From contig CAYRFQ010000019.1 in the NCBI GenBank assembly GCA_964423615.1, forward strand, positions 1 through 64,000: DNA of 64,000 nucleotides, in the 5' to 3' direction. The stretch comes from CAYRFQ01 sp964423615. Its GTDB lineage: Bacteria > Planctomycetota > Planctomycetia > Gemmatales > Gemmataceae. The notes below the pieces were generated by a model. That model had not been told where the DNA came from. It searched no databases and saw only the letters and a list, made by a program, of their open reading frames with translations. The translations under genes were made by a program, and so were the position numbers. Each line of letters opens with the position of its first letter. Positions within the stretch are counted from its first letter, which is position 1. Shown piece after piece: positions 1 through 8,938 of this stretch.

Positions 1-566
1 ACAAAGAAAAGCCCCAAACACGAAATGACTGGCGTCGAGAAAAAAATTTTGGCCTTGGCTTGTTCGGCTTCCTCGAGACACGGATCGAGTTTGTCTTGGA
101 CATACTGGCGTTGCTCTTCGAGTTTGTCCGGATCGTCACCTTTGCCGGGAGCGGAGCCAACTTTTCGGCGTTGGAGTCCCAAGCGTTTGAGCAAGGCCCT
201 GATTTGCGTCAGAGAACGTTTGATCCCAGTGAGTTCTTCGATGACTTTTTGAGCTTGAGCGATGGTGTGAGGAGGGTACTTAGTAAAGTAGTCCTTGAGC
301 GTTTGAGCGTGATTGTCAAGAGAGCTGGGTTGTCCTCGATAGTTATTTTCTTTGAGTTTTTCGATGCCGCCTTGGTGGTAGTCGTTAAGGTACCTCTGGA
401 CGGTTCGAGTTGAGACGCCCGCGAGTCGAGCAATCTGGGTATGAGAGAGACCCTGGCTCTTGAGGTAGACGACTTCGCACTTGCGTTGGACTTTGGGATC
501 GGGATAGTGGTAACGTTCGTAGGCCAGAGTTTCGACGTCTTGGTCGGTAAAAGGAATCTGGATCAT
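1..566 (-). CDS. IS630-family transposase, N-terminal part (runs off window start; two-frame)
   Basis: Read on the minus strand from an ATG at 566. The first 60 or so residues contain a helix-turn-helix of the resolvase/Sigma-like type (LSHTQIARLAGVSTRTVQRY), followed by a second winged-helix segment (LTGIKRSLTQIRALLKRLGL) and a charged linker; this is the usual DNA-binding half of IS630/Tc1-mariner transposases. The start of the DDE catalytic domain, LDASHFVFGAFLC, is present but lies in the -1 frame relative to the start. The switch falls at a T7 run (plus-strand A7 at 40-46). The rest of the catalytic domain is beyond the window. Either the protein is made by programmed -1 frameshifting, as in several two-ORF IS630 elements, or the copy is broken by an indel. 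Family call is firm; activity is unknown. Confidence 0.8.
   Translation of the reverse strand, partial: MIQIPFTDQDVETLAYERYHYPDPKVQRKCEVVYLKSQGLSHTQIARLAGVSTRTVQRYLNDYHQGGIEKLKENNYRGQPSSLDNHAQTLKDYFTKYPPHTIAQAQKVIEELTGIKRSLTQIRALLKRLGLQRRKVGSAPGKGDDPDKLEEQRQYVQDKLDPCLEEAEQAKAKIFFSTPVISCLGLFF
39..45 (-). other. Candidate -1 ribosomal frameshift site in IS630 transposase
   Basis: On the minus strand the zero-frame codons are ATT TTT TTC, giving the slippery heptamer T TTT TTC. A one-base backward slip reads straight into the aspartate-bearing DASHF motif of the DDE domain. The heptamer fits the X XXY YYZ rule exactly. The stimulatory structure, if any, would lie beyond the window start. A simple homopolymer indel would give the same picture. 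Confidence 0.55.
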
Positions 567-895
567 CGGAGAGCACTCAAAGGAGGTTGCGGATTCTTAC
601 TTTCCCTCAAAAATAGCAGATTCCCTAATTCCGGACAAACTTAACCATACGAAGTATACAATAAATAGACTGCAATCATCCTTTTGATGATCCAGACAAA
701 TGGTGGGGTATGGAGCTATCCTAAACGACAAACAAGATGTTTTCCTCGGCCGGCGTTAGACCTCGATTTCGCATGCAACCCTCACCAGTGTTGCCTCGTT
801 CATTTCTCTCTTTCGAGTGGTCCAGTCGTCACACCTCGACCATTCCAGTAAAATGTTGTGAAAGAACTTGAGATTTTCAGCGGAGTGAAACAACA
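567..895. other. Gap between IS630 transposase start and leuC
   Basis: This 329-bp stretch should hold the terminal inverted repeat of the insertion sequence and the leuC promoter. I cannot fix the IS end because the other end is outside the window; IS630 elements insert at TA and several TA dinucleotides lie at 640-670. No ORF is convincing. A gagtgaaac stretch sits just before the leuC start. Confidence 0.4.
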
Positions 896-2209
896 ATGGC
901 CGGAATGACAATTACCGAAAAAATACTCGCCAAACACGCCGGGAAAACCCAAGTCTTCCCAGGCGACAATATTTGGGTTGACGTTGATGTGTTGATGACG
1001 CACGACGTCTGTGGTCCGGGTACAATAGGTGTATTCAAGAAACACTTCGGCCAAGACGCCAAAGTTTGGGATCGCGAGAAGGTCGTAATCATCCCCGATC
1101 ACTATATTTTCACCGCGGACGTCAAGGCGAACCGAAACGTCGACGTGCTCCGCGAATTCGCCGCCGAACAGGACCTACCGTACTTTTATGACGTCGGCAC
1201 ACCGCGTTACAAAGGCGTGTGCCACATTGCGTTACCCGAGGAAGGCCACACTCGCCCTGGTGAAGTTCTTTTCGGCACAGATAGCCACACCTGTACCGCT
1301 GGTGCCTTTGGGCAATTCGCCACGGGAATCGGAAATACGGACGCCGGGTTCATAATGGGAGCAGGCAAACTTTGGGTCAAAGTGCCACCGACCATGCGGT
1401 TCGTTTTTGAAGGTGAGATGCCTCCGTATCTCATGGCAAAGGACTTGATCCTAGCCGTCATAGGGGATATTGGCTGCGACGGTGGGACCTACCGGGCAAT
1501 GGAATTCGACGGAGAAACTGTCTATGCGATGAACATCGAGGAACGGATGACCCTTTGCAACATGGTCATTGAGGCAGGAGGCAAGAACGGAGTCATCGCT
1601 CCCGACGAAGTTACTCTCGACTACGTGAACCAGCGAAACGCAGGTAGCAAGCCGTACGACCCCGTCTATCGCGATGTGAACGCACACTACATTTTTGAGA
1701 AGAGGTACGACGTCTCGAAGCTTGATCCGATCATCGCGAAACCGCACAGCCCCGACAATAAAGCGACAGTCATGGAAGTTCGGGGAACGCCTCTCGACCG
1801 TGCCTACATCGGATCTTGTACAGGGGGCAAACTAACGGACTTCCAAGCGGCCGCACAGCTGATACAAGGCCAAACGGTCAAGATCGACACATTTGTCGTT
1901 CCGGCGACATCGGACATCATGCGTGATCTTAAAACAGAGACGATCGACGGCCAAACGCTCGAAGACATCTTTCTATCCGCTGGTGCCAAGATCGGGGAAC
2001 CTTCGTGTGCAGCGTGTCTTGGGGGGCCGAGCGACACATTCGGTCGACTCAATGCACCGATTAGCTGTATCAGCACGACAAACCGCAACTTTCCCGGACG
2101 GATGGGTCACAAAGAAGCCAAAGTATATCTCGCGAGTCCGCTCACCGTCGCCGCAAGCGCGATCAACGGACAAATCACTGACCCGCGAGATTGTTTGGTG
2201 CTATCCTAG
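896..2209 (+). CDS. leuC: 3-isopropylmalate dehydratase, large subunit
   Basis: Aconitase-superfamily subunit that isomerises 2-isopropylmalate to 3-isopropylmalate in leucine biosynthesis, in the cytoplasm, as a heterodimer with LeuD. It is 437 residues, a normal length. The sequence shows GTDSHTCTAGAFG (substrate/cluster loop), YIGSCTGGKLTD and EPSCAACLGG; the Cys of the second and the CxxC of the third are the expected [4Fe-4S] ligands. ATG 896 is used; an in-frame ATG at 905 (MTITEKIL) is a possible alternative because family members usually begin at that point. leuD follows after 131 bp on the same strand, so the two are probably co-transcribed. The CAAC form differs from the E. coli type and resembles the second bacterial LeuC/homoaconitase-like clade; leucine rather than lysine function is inferred from the neighbour. 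Confidence 0.92.
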   Translation: MAGMTITEKILAKHAGKTQVFPGDNIWVDVDVLMTHDVCGPGTIGVFKKHFGQDAKVWDREKVVIIPDHYIFTADVKANRNVDVLREFAAEQDLPYFYDVGTPRYKGVCHIALPEEGHTRPGEVLFGTDSHTCTAGAFGQFATGIGNTDAGFIMGAGKLWVKVPPTMRFVFEGEMPPYLMAKDLILAVIGDIGCDGGTYRAMEFDGETVYAMNIEERMTLCNMVIEAGGKNGVIAPDEVTLDYVNQRNAGSKPYDPVYRDVNAHYIFEKRYDVSKLDPIIAKPHSPDNKATVMEVRGTPLDRAYIGSCTGGKLTDFQAAAQLIQGQTVKIDTFVVPATSDIMRDLKTETIDGQTLEDIFLSAGAKIGEPSCAACLGGPSDTFGRLNAPISCISTTNRNFPGRMGHKEAKVYLASPLTVAASAINGQITDPRDCLVLS

Positions 2210-2340
2210 CAAACCGCCAGTGGGCTGATTTTGCTCTTCCGAAAACACACAAGAAGGGCAGCTAGAAATCCCATATGTATAGTTCTGGCTTGGACTTCGG
2301 GCTTTCACAACACACCAACCATGCTCGAGAACCGTTCACC

Positions 2341-2901
2341 ATGGAAAACACATTTAGCGGCAACGCCTACGTCCTCGGTGATAACATCGACACGGATCAA
2401 ATCATCCCCGCCGAATACCTAACCTACGATCCTTCGATTCCTGAGGAGTACAAAATGTTCGGCAAGTACGCACTTGCCGGGGTTCCAAACGCGCAAGGCG
2501 GGCTGCCCAAGGGACATATCTCGTTCCACTCGGAAGATGAGTTTCTGTCTGATTATCAAATCATCATCGGCGGGAAAAACTTCGGTTGCGGTTCGTCTCG
2601 TGAGCACGCCCCTATCGCTCTCAACGCAGCAGGTATCAAGATCATTGTTGCCGAATTCTTCGCGAGAATTTTCTACCGCAACTCGGTGAACGGCGGTTAC
2701 CTCTATCCTGTCGAATCCAATGACCGACTTTGCGACCAGGTCTGCACTGGCGACGACCTGGTAATTGATCTGCTAGCTTGCACCCTTACGAACAAAACGA
2801 CGGGAGATAACTGGACGATCAAACCACTCGGTGAAGTAGCCCCAATCTTGGAAGCCGGGGGAGTATTCGCCTACGCGAGACAACAAGGTATGTTGAAGTA
2901 A
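2341..2901 (+). CDS. leuD: 3-isopropylmalate dehydratase, small subunit
   Basis: Swivel-domain partner of LeuC, 186 residues from ATG 2341. It carries the family signature GDNIDTDQIIPAEYL near the N terminus, GGKNFGCGSSREHAPIAL (substrate-binding loop) and IIVAEFFARIFYRN. An in-frame ATG at 2275 would add 22 residues with no counterpart in the family, so 2341 is chosen. It sits 131 bp after leuC in the same direction, completing the dehydratase. No leuA, leuB or ilv genes are in the window. Confidence 0.92.
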   Translation: MENTFSGNAYVLGDNIDTDQIIPAEYLTYDPSIPEEYKMFGKYALAGVPNAQGGLPKGHISFHSEDEFLSDYQIIIGGKNFGCGSSREHAPIALNAAGIKIIVAEFFARIFYRNSVNGGYLYPVESNDRLCDQVCTGDDLVIDLLACTLTNKTTGDNWTIKPLGEVAPILEAGGVFAYARQQGMLK

Positions 2902-3538
2902 AGCTGAAGCCAAGCCAAGGCGACGGCATCCCTCGAAAGACTCGCGCACTCATCTCCAAATTGGGTCCCCAGGATTTTGGAATCGTGGGGTGAAAGCTGG
3001 CCAACGAAGTTTCGTTGTCCGAAACTCACTTGCCCATTACGCTTCGCTACAAGTGGGTAATGATTCAAGTAGCTACAAGCAAAGGCTCCTTTGCCGGGCT
3101 TAGAACGAGGCCAGGCAGTATAAAATTTGGTTATCGGTACCCCAAAGTCGTCGAGTGTTCCGAGAAACTGTGCCGAATCTTGGAGGAAGCAATCGAACTT
3201 TAGGAACAAGAAGAGAAAGCTTTTTCTGCGTTGCCCCAAGACATATTTTTGCAAACTGGATTTACCATGTGGGTTGAGATAGACTCCGATTTCCAGGCTG
3301 AGTTGAAACTACCATTGTCTTGGGGCGGATGATGTGGCAGTGGTTTGCTAGTTTCTGGCATAAATGACTTGTTCAGGGATATCAAATATTTTGCAATGCA
3401 GGTGTATTATCAATTGTCAATAGACTCATACACCTACGGAGTGATTACAAACTAGCGATATGAATTCCTACGGTCCACTACCTCTCGATATCACATCGCG
3501 GGGGTTCCTGAACTCTTTCAAGTCCGATCAAGCCAACT
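2902..3538. other. Long gap after leuD
   Basis: No convincing gene in 637 bp. A minus-strand open frame across 2871-3254 overlaps the leuD end and has no recognisable motif. The stretch has an exact 11-bp inverted repeat, gccccaagaca at 3233-3243 and its complement at 3316-3326, separated by 72 bp, which could close a large stem. The function is unknown. Confidence 0.4.
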
Positions 3539-4429
3539 ATGTCATCCCTCAGTCTCGTCCTCCTCACATCTCTCGCCATGATCGCTTTCGCGGGCAATTC
3601 TTTACTCTGCCGATTCGCGCTCAAGCAAACAGCAATTGACCCTGCGACCTTCACGACTTTACGTCTAGCCTCGGGAGCCATCATTTTGTGGTTCTTGGTT
3701 CAAGTCAAAGGGGCTAAAGAGTCAGGCCATGGAACATGGCTATCCACTTTGGCGTTGTGGGGTTATGCCACAGGCTTTTCGTTTGCCTACGTGAGTCTGC
3801 CTGCCGCAACAGGTGCGTTACTACTCTTTGGTGCCGTCCAAGCGACAATGATTGGGTTTGGCATTTGGTCCGGTGAACGATTGGGGGGCATACAAATCGT
3901 GGGGTTCCTGGTTGCATTGAGCGGGCTTGTGGGTTTGCTTCTCCCTGGACTTGCTCCTCCGCCTGTCGCTGGCTCGATTTTGATGCTGACTGCAGGAGTA
4001 TCCTGGGGCCTATATTCCTTGCGAGGGCGTGGAGTTGGAGACCCAACCAAGGTGACTGCAGGCAATTTCCTTCTCACCGTTCCAATTGCGGTTTTGGTGA
4101 CCCCTTTGATGGTCCGTCAACCGAATCTTGACCTCGTCGGCATTGCCTATGCTACAGCTTCTGGTGGTCTCGCATCTGGAATTGGTTATGCCATCTGGTA
4201 TACGGCTCTCCCCTCACTGAGGGCCACCACGGCCGCCACTGTACAGCTCAGTGTACCAGTCCTCACAGCGGTTGGGGCATTTGTGTTGTTGGGGGAGCCG
4301 ATAACTCTCCGAGTAATCCTCGCCTCGGTAGCGATTCTTGGGGGAATTGCCCTAGTCATCCTGAACAAACGAAACCCAGACCCTCGTCCCAAAACAGCTC
4401 CATTTGTTACCGAAATTAACTCAGGCTGA
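3539..4429 (+). CDS. EamA-family (DMT superfamily) transporter
   Basis: A 296-residue integral membrane protein with about ten hydrophobic segments in two similar halves, the usual design of drug/metabolite transporters of the EamA type. The first half begins TSLAMIAFAGNSLLCRFAL, the motif at the first helix of this family, and the second half starts near residue 140 (GVSWGLYSLRGRG). It should act in the cytoplasmic membrane as an exporter or importer of small metabolites; the substrate cannot be told. Neighbours (leuD upstream, carA downstream) are not informative and are both several hundred bases away, so it is likely transcribed alone. Start ATG 3539. Confidence 0.85.
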   Translation: MSSLSLVLLTSLAMIAFAGNSLLCRFALKQTAIDPATFTTLRLASGAIILWFLVQVKGAKESGHGTWLSTLALWGYATGFSFAYVSLPAATGALLLFGAVQATMIGFGIWSGERLGGIQIVGFLVALSGLVGLLLPGLAPPPVAGSILMLTAGVSWGLYSLRGRGVGDPTKVTAGNFLLTVPIAVLVTPLMVRQPNLDLVGIAYATASGGLASGIGYAIWYTALPSLRATTAATVQLSVPVLTAVGAFVLLGEPITLRVILASVAILGGIALVILNKRNPDPRPKTAPFVTEINSG

Positions 4430-4794
4430 GTGCCCAAGATCTGGAATCTCACAACATCTTTACGAAATGAATCCGAATTTAGATCCGCGATCAGTCGAGC
4501 TGTTGTTTTCTGCTACTTCAGGAACTGTAACTTTAGTTTCCGTTCAGAGAATTACACTATCGCGGCACCATTTTGGCAAGGGAACAAATCGCTTGGAACG
4601 CTCGCTGCCCGTCTTTACTCACCAGATCGTTCCAAAATTCAATCACTGTTGAACTGAGGCTGTTTTTCCAAGTGGGTCCAGTAGAGTCGGTCCGTGAACA
4701 AAATCTGGCATGGTTCCTGACATTGACGTCTGGCACAATACAAAGAGAAAGAAAGAAAACTATTGACCTAGACTCCCTCGGAAAACCAATCGGA
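4430..4794. other. Gap between transporter and carA
   Basis: No gene is supported in these 365 bp. An open frame reading into carA from 4573 has no family support before ATG 4795. The region presumably carries the carA promoter. An A-rich patch (4743-4759) lies shortly upstream of the start. Confidence 0.4.
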
Positions 4795-5913
4795 ATGTCA
4801 CACGCGATCGCCAAACTTGCCCTCGAAGACGGGACAATCTACTCCGGCCAAGCATTTGGAGCGACTGGCGAGACCGTCGGTGAAGTCGTCTTCAATACTT
4901 CGATGACGGGCTACCAGGAGGTTCTCACTGACCCGAGCTACAAAGGCCAGATCGTGACGATGACGTACCCACTCATCGGCAATTACGGCGTCAACGAGGA
5001 AGATCGCGAATCGGCGCATCCGCAGGTCGAAGGCTTCATCGTTCGTGAGTTGACAAAGTCGCCTAGTAATTTTCGGTCCGTCGAAGGCCTCCACGAGTAC
5101 CTCGCGAGGCACAACATCATGGGCCTTGCGGGCATCGATACGCGTGGGCTAGTGAAACGACTTCGAATCCACGGGGTTCTGAGGGGCGTCATTTCCACAA
5201 CGGATCTCGACGAAGTTTCGTTGGTCCAGAAAGCTCGCATGGCACCGGATATCGTTGGACGCGATCTCGTCCGCGAAGTTCTACCTGAACGCTCCAGTTC
5301 CTGGGAAAAAGGTTACGAAAGCTCGTTTGCCTCAGAGCTGTTGCCCTCCCGAGAAGTCCGACACCATGTTGTCGCATTGGATTTCGGCATGAAGTGGAAC
5401 ATTCCGCGGTCCCTGGTTCAAGTCGGCTGCAAGGTCACGGTTGTTCCTGGTTCGACACCCGCGTGCGAAATCCTGGCCATGAATCCTGATGGAATCTTTC
5501 TATCGAATGGACCGGGAGACCCGGAGGCCGTCGAGTACGGAATTAACACTATTCGAGAACTGATCGGCTCGAAGCCGATTTTCGGCATCTGCCTGGGGCA
5601 CCAACTGACTTGTTTGGCTCTTGGTGCCAAGACGTACAAGCTACGATTCGGCCATCGCGGAGCCAACCAACCCGTCTTGAACAAACTTTCCGGCCACGTC
5701 GAAATCACAACTCAAAATCACGGCTTCGCGGTCGATCCGAATTCGCTTCCCCCAGAGGTGGAACAAACTCACATTAACCTCAACGACAACACCAACGAAG
5801 GGATTCGACACACCCAACATCACCTTTTCAGCGTTCAGTATCATCCCGAAGCTTGTGCCGGCCCGCACGACAGTTCGTATTTGTTTGAGGATTTTGTCAA
5901 GTTGATGAGTTGA
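4795..5913 (+). CDS. carA: Carbamoyl-phosphate synthase, small (glutaminase) subunit
   Basis: Supplies ammonia from glutamine to CarB for carbamoyl phosphate, the precursor of pyrimidines and arginine. It has 372 residues from ATG 4795, the normal size. The N-terminal domain starts AKLALEDGTIYSGQAFGA and has VVFNTSMTGYQEVLTDPSY. The C-terminal class I glutaminase domain shows LSNGPGDPEA, the nucleophile elbow FGICLGHQL (Cys) and the His/Glu pair in QYHPEACAGP. A longer in-frame start at 4573 exists but adds non-family sequence. carB is not nearby. The gene ends 10 bp from the convergent monooxygenase, leaving no room for a separate terminator. Confidence 0.95.
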   Translation: MSHAIAKLALEDGTIYSGQAFGATGETVGEVVFNTSMTGYQEVLTDPSYKGQIVTMTYPLIGNYGVNEEDRESAHPQVEGFIVRELTKSPSNFRSVEGLHEYLARHNIMGLAGIDTRGLVKRLRIHGVLRGVISTTDLDEVSLVQKARMAPDIVGRDLVREVLPERSSSWEKGYESSFASELLPSREVRHHVVALDFGMKWNIPRSLVQVGCKVTVVPGSTPACEILAMNPDGIFLSNGPGDPEAVEYGINTIRELIGSKPIFGICLGHQLTCLALGAKTYKLRFGHRGANQPVLNKLSGHVEITTQNHGFAVDPNSLPPEVEQTHINLNDNTNEGIRHTQHHLFSVQYHPEACAGPHDSSYLFEDFVKLMS

Positions 5914-5923
5914 GGGGGGTTGG

Positions 5924-7603
5924 TCAAATCGAATCCGCAATCGCGGAGCAGAGATACCGAGCGAAATACAACTTGAGATTGTCGAGATCAATTGGTGAAG
6001 AGCGATAACCAACGTACCCATCAGGACGAATCGCATAGACACAACTCAACATCGCGCCGTACTTGTCGTGAGTTTTCGCCCCCGTATCTGTCCACACCAA
6101 AGACCCCTTGGGCCAGTCAGTGTCTAGCTCTGGGTCAATGACACAAACTTGAGCGATCTCGTCCCATTGAGAATTGGCGTATTCAGCAACCGCAACAAGG
6201 CGTTTTCGTGATTCCTCGTTTGGCTTTCGCCCAGTAAACAAGAGCAACGTCGATCGAGGATCACGAAACACATCGAACAAACGGTCCTTCTCCTGCGAGT
6301 TTGTATTCAAGAGTTCGCCATCAGGAGCACGGTCGCCGGGTTTTGGTCCTGACCGGAACGCCCACCACGCTCCGCTGTTCCTCCAGAGGGAAGGTCCGTT
6401 GTCCATGACGATCGGACTTTTGGGATAACCAATCGCCAGCTCAGTCATATTCCGAAGCATTCCCCGCCGAGCCGATGGCAACATCATGACTGACGATGCC
6501 GCGAAATTTCGGATGCTCTGGAGCATTGGGTTATGAAGCGTCACCATGCGCGTCATGACATCCGTTCCCTGCAAGACGGCTTCGGCGACTGGGCGTCGTT
6601 CGGCTTCGTAACTATCGAGTAACGAATCGTGGGCCTTTCCCTGACACACGAGGGCTAGCTTCCAGGCAAGATTGATCGCATCCTGGATGCTTGTGTTCAT
6701 CCCCTGCCCTCCAACGGGACTATGGATGTGACCCGCGTCCCCGGCAAGGAAGACTCGGCCATGGCGGTAGCGAGGAACGAGACGTCGATGGACGCGGAAG
6801 TGCGATACCCAAACCGGGTTCGCCAGTTCCGGAACGGAAACGCCTCTGGGCAAGGTAACTCGGCGTTCCATCCATCGTTGAAAATCTTCCAGAGTAGGAT
6901 TTTCTCGAATTTCGGTTTTCCCAGGAGGTTCGCTTACGATTACACGATAACAGTTTTCTTGTGGCAGAGGCAAAAAGAGAAACGGCCCTTCCTCCGACAA
7001 GAAGACGTGTACCTCATTTTGGTCAAGCTCAAATTCGGCTCGGAGATCAGCCAGATAAAACGATTCTTCGAAACGGGCTCCGACGAACGGCGAGTTTAGA
7101 GCGTGCCTAACCGTGCTGTGAGCACCATCGCAACCTACAAGCCAATCTACCGACACGGTTTCCATTAGCTCGGTGGTACCGTTCGAGCGAAGCTGTGCAG
7201 TGACTCCTTGCTGTTGTTGATCGAGAGACGATAGTTCGACCCCCCATTCTACTTCCACACCGAGCGTTGATAATTTTTCTATGAGCAGCCGCTCGGTTTC
7301 GCTTTGTGGAAAACTGACAATGAAGTCGTACGGACTATCGATGCCTTCGATTCGAAACTGAAGAATCCGCTCTCCTCTCGAATACAGATTCCCTCCGCGG
7401 ATTTTTCTTCCACACCTACAAATGGATTCCGAAATGTCGAGTCGTTCTAGAAGTTCCAGCGTTCTGGCCTGAACGCCCAACGCCTTGGAATGAATCGATG
7501 GTCCACTAGACTTGTCGATGATCCGACAGGCAATCCTACGGCGAGCTAATTCACACGCCAGTGTTAGGCCAGTTGGCCCGGCCCCTACGACGAGCACCGG
7601 CAT
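5924..7603 (-). CDS. FAD-dependent aromatic-ring monooxygenase
   Basis: Class A flavin monooxygenase of the phenol/pentachlorophenol hydroxylase type, 559 residues. The dinucleotide fold VLVVGAGPTGLTLACELAR is at the extreme N terminus, the DG motif appears as LVGCDGAHSTVRHAL and the second FAD motif as LAGDAGHIHSPVGGQGMNT. A C-terminal region of about 130 residues (from GPKPGDRAPDGEL) matches the thioredoxin-like domain of this family. ATG 7603 is chosen because it starts two residues before the Rossmann strand; longer frames reach back into the preceding gene. The substrate is unknown. It lies 31 bp after the LRR gene on the same strand and may be co-transcribed with it. Confidence 0.85.
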   Translation of the reverse strand: MPVLVVGAGPTGLTLACELARRRIACRIIDKSSGPSIHSKALGVQARTLELLERLDISESICRCGRKIRGGNLYSRGERILQFRIEGIDSPYDFIVSFPQSETERLLIEKLSTLGVEVEWGVELSSLDQQQQGVTAQLRSNGTTELMETVSVDWLVGCDGAHSTVRHALNSPFVGARFEESFYLADLRAEFELDQNEVHVFLSEEGPFLFLPLPQENCYRVIVSEPPGKTEIRENPTLEDFQRWMERRVTLPRGVSVPELANPVWVSHFRVHRRLVPRYRHGRVFLAGDAGHIHSPVGGQGMNTSIQDAINLAWKLALVCQGKAHDSLLDSYEAERRPVAEAVLQGTDVMTRMVTLHNPMLQSIRNFAASSVMMLPSARRGMLRNMTELAIGYPKSPIVMDNGPSLWRNSGAWWAFRSGPKPGDRAPDGELLNTNSQEKDRLFDVFRDPRSTLLLFTGRKPNEESRKRLVAVAEYANSQWDEIAQVCVIDPELDTDWPKGSLVWTDTGAKTHDKYGAMLSCVYAIRPDGYVGYRSSPIDLDNLKLYFARYLCSAIADSI

Positions 7604-7634
7604 GTTATTTGATGCGGTTGTCAATTCCAGAGCC

Positions 7635-8822
7635 TTATTTGTTGGGATTGGCCGAGACACTACATCTGTCCAGGGTCTGGCGGAGCTCTGCAACTCCAGC
7701 AGCCGTAATACCATCGATATTCCGAAGTTCTAGGGTACGTAGAGCTTTCAGCTTGGCTAACTTCTTCAGGCCGTCGTCAGTGATCTTTGTGTCACTAAGA
7801 TCGAGATACCTCAACTTTGGTAAATTGGCCAAGTCGGCCAACCCTTTGTCGGTAATTTTGGTGCCGGCCAAGTCCAAAGCCATGAGAGATTGACACTTAC
7901 TAAGCTTCTTTAGACCGCCGTCCGACAACTTCGTGTTCCGGCAATAGAGCTGGTGCAATTTCGGTAGTTGGGATACATGAGCGATGCCGTCGTCACCAGC
8001 CGTCTTGACGTCGGAAATGCTCACCAAAGTGAGTTCTTTGAGCTGTCCGAGGACGCCGAGAGCTTCGTCTGGCAAGGACGTTTTATCGAGGCCAATATGA
8101 CGTAAATTCGTGAACTTGGACAAACCCTTCAAACTTTCTACTTGCGTCTTCGAAAGGTCGAGCCGTTCCAAAGTCTCTAGGGATTCTAGATGTTGCAGTC
8201 CTTTTGGTGTAATGCTCGTGCCGGATAATAGTAATGTTTTGAGTTTGGGTAACCCGGCAACACTCTTGAGATATTCGTCCCGAACGTTGGTCCGGCTGAG
8301 GTAAAGCACTTCAAGGTCGCGGAAACTTGAAAGCAAAGGATAAACTGATCCGTCGAGCTTGAATCCGGTCAGATTCAACTTGATGATCGGGTTCTCGACG
8401 CGGCTTTTATCCACTCCGATACGCCGCGCCATGTCGTGCTTGGTGAGCTTCCTGAGTCTCGCCACGGCGGCCGTGGACGACATCGTTTTGGAAGTCGATT
8501 TGTTGACCGTTTTGACGGTTTTCTGAATTGGCTGTTTTGTATCTTTCTTGAGGTGCTTATCCTTTTCGCCTTTTCGCGGTTCGGTCTTCTTGTCAGCCTT
8601 TTTTTTTCTTTGATCGTTGGACTTCTTTTTTGTCGTTGTGTCGGCCTTTTTGCCGTTGTCGGCCTTTTTCTTTTCGATTTTTTTCCCTGGTCTTTTATCT
8701 TCCTTCAACTCTTGTCTGGCGCCTTGTTGAGCGGCTTGCGGACTTGCTAACTTTCCTGCGAATACGTATCCCGCACTTAGCACGACAAAGCCAAGAACTA
8801 CGGTGCGTAGAAATTGGATCAT
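7635..8822 (-). CDS. Secreted leucine-rich-repeat protein with Lys-rich linker
   Basis: A 395-residue protein with an N-terminal signal-like segment (TVVLGFVVLSAGYVFAG), a strongly basic low-complexity stretch of about 75 residues dominated by Lys and Asp/Glu (about 30-105), then some eight to ten leucine-rich repeats of 23-24 residues with the consensus LxxLxxLxLSxTxITDxGLxxL. This repeat type (RNI-like) is common in planctomycete exported proteins, where it is thought to serve protein binding. ATG 8822 is preceded by a good ribosome site (gaggtgaa). It lies between pheS and the monooxygenase in the same direction. No enzymatic domain is visible and the partner is unknown. Confidence 0.8.
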   Translation of the reverse strand: MIQFLRTVVLGFVVLSAGYVFAGKLASPQAAQQGARQELKEDKRPGKKIEKKKADNGKKADTTTKKKSNDQRKKKADKKTEPRKGEKDKHLKKDTKQPIQKTVKTVNKSTSKTMSSTAAVARLRKLTKHDMARRIGVDKSRVENPIIKLNLTGFKLDGSVYPLLSSFRDLEVLYLSRTNVRDEYLKSVAGLPKLKTLLLSGTSITPKGLQHLESLETLERLDLSKTQVESLKGLSKFTNLRHIGLDKTSLPDEALGVLGQLKELTLVSISDVKTAGDDGIAHVSQLPKLHQLYCRNTKLSDGGLKKLSKCQSLMALDLAGTKITDKGLADLANLPKLRYLDLSDTKITDDGLKKLAKLKALRTLELRNIDGITAAGVAELRQTLDRCSVSANPNK

Positions 8823-8938
8823 AACTTCACCTCGCTTTTGTTTTCTCTTTCTAACTGCGGCTTGCCGCCCCTCCGAGGCATATCACTTTGCGAAGGCACA
8901 CTTCATCAAGCCGTCAACTCGGGCATCCCAAGTTCAAG

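Noticed and set aside
2871..3254. Minus-strand open frame of 127 residues overlapping the leuD end
   Set aside because: No signal, membrane or family motif, poor start context, and it overlaps a firm gene by 31 bases. Treated as chance.
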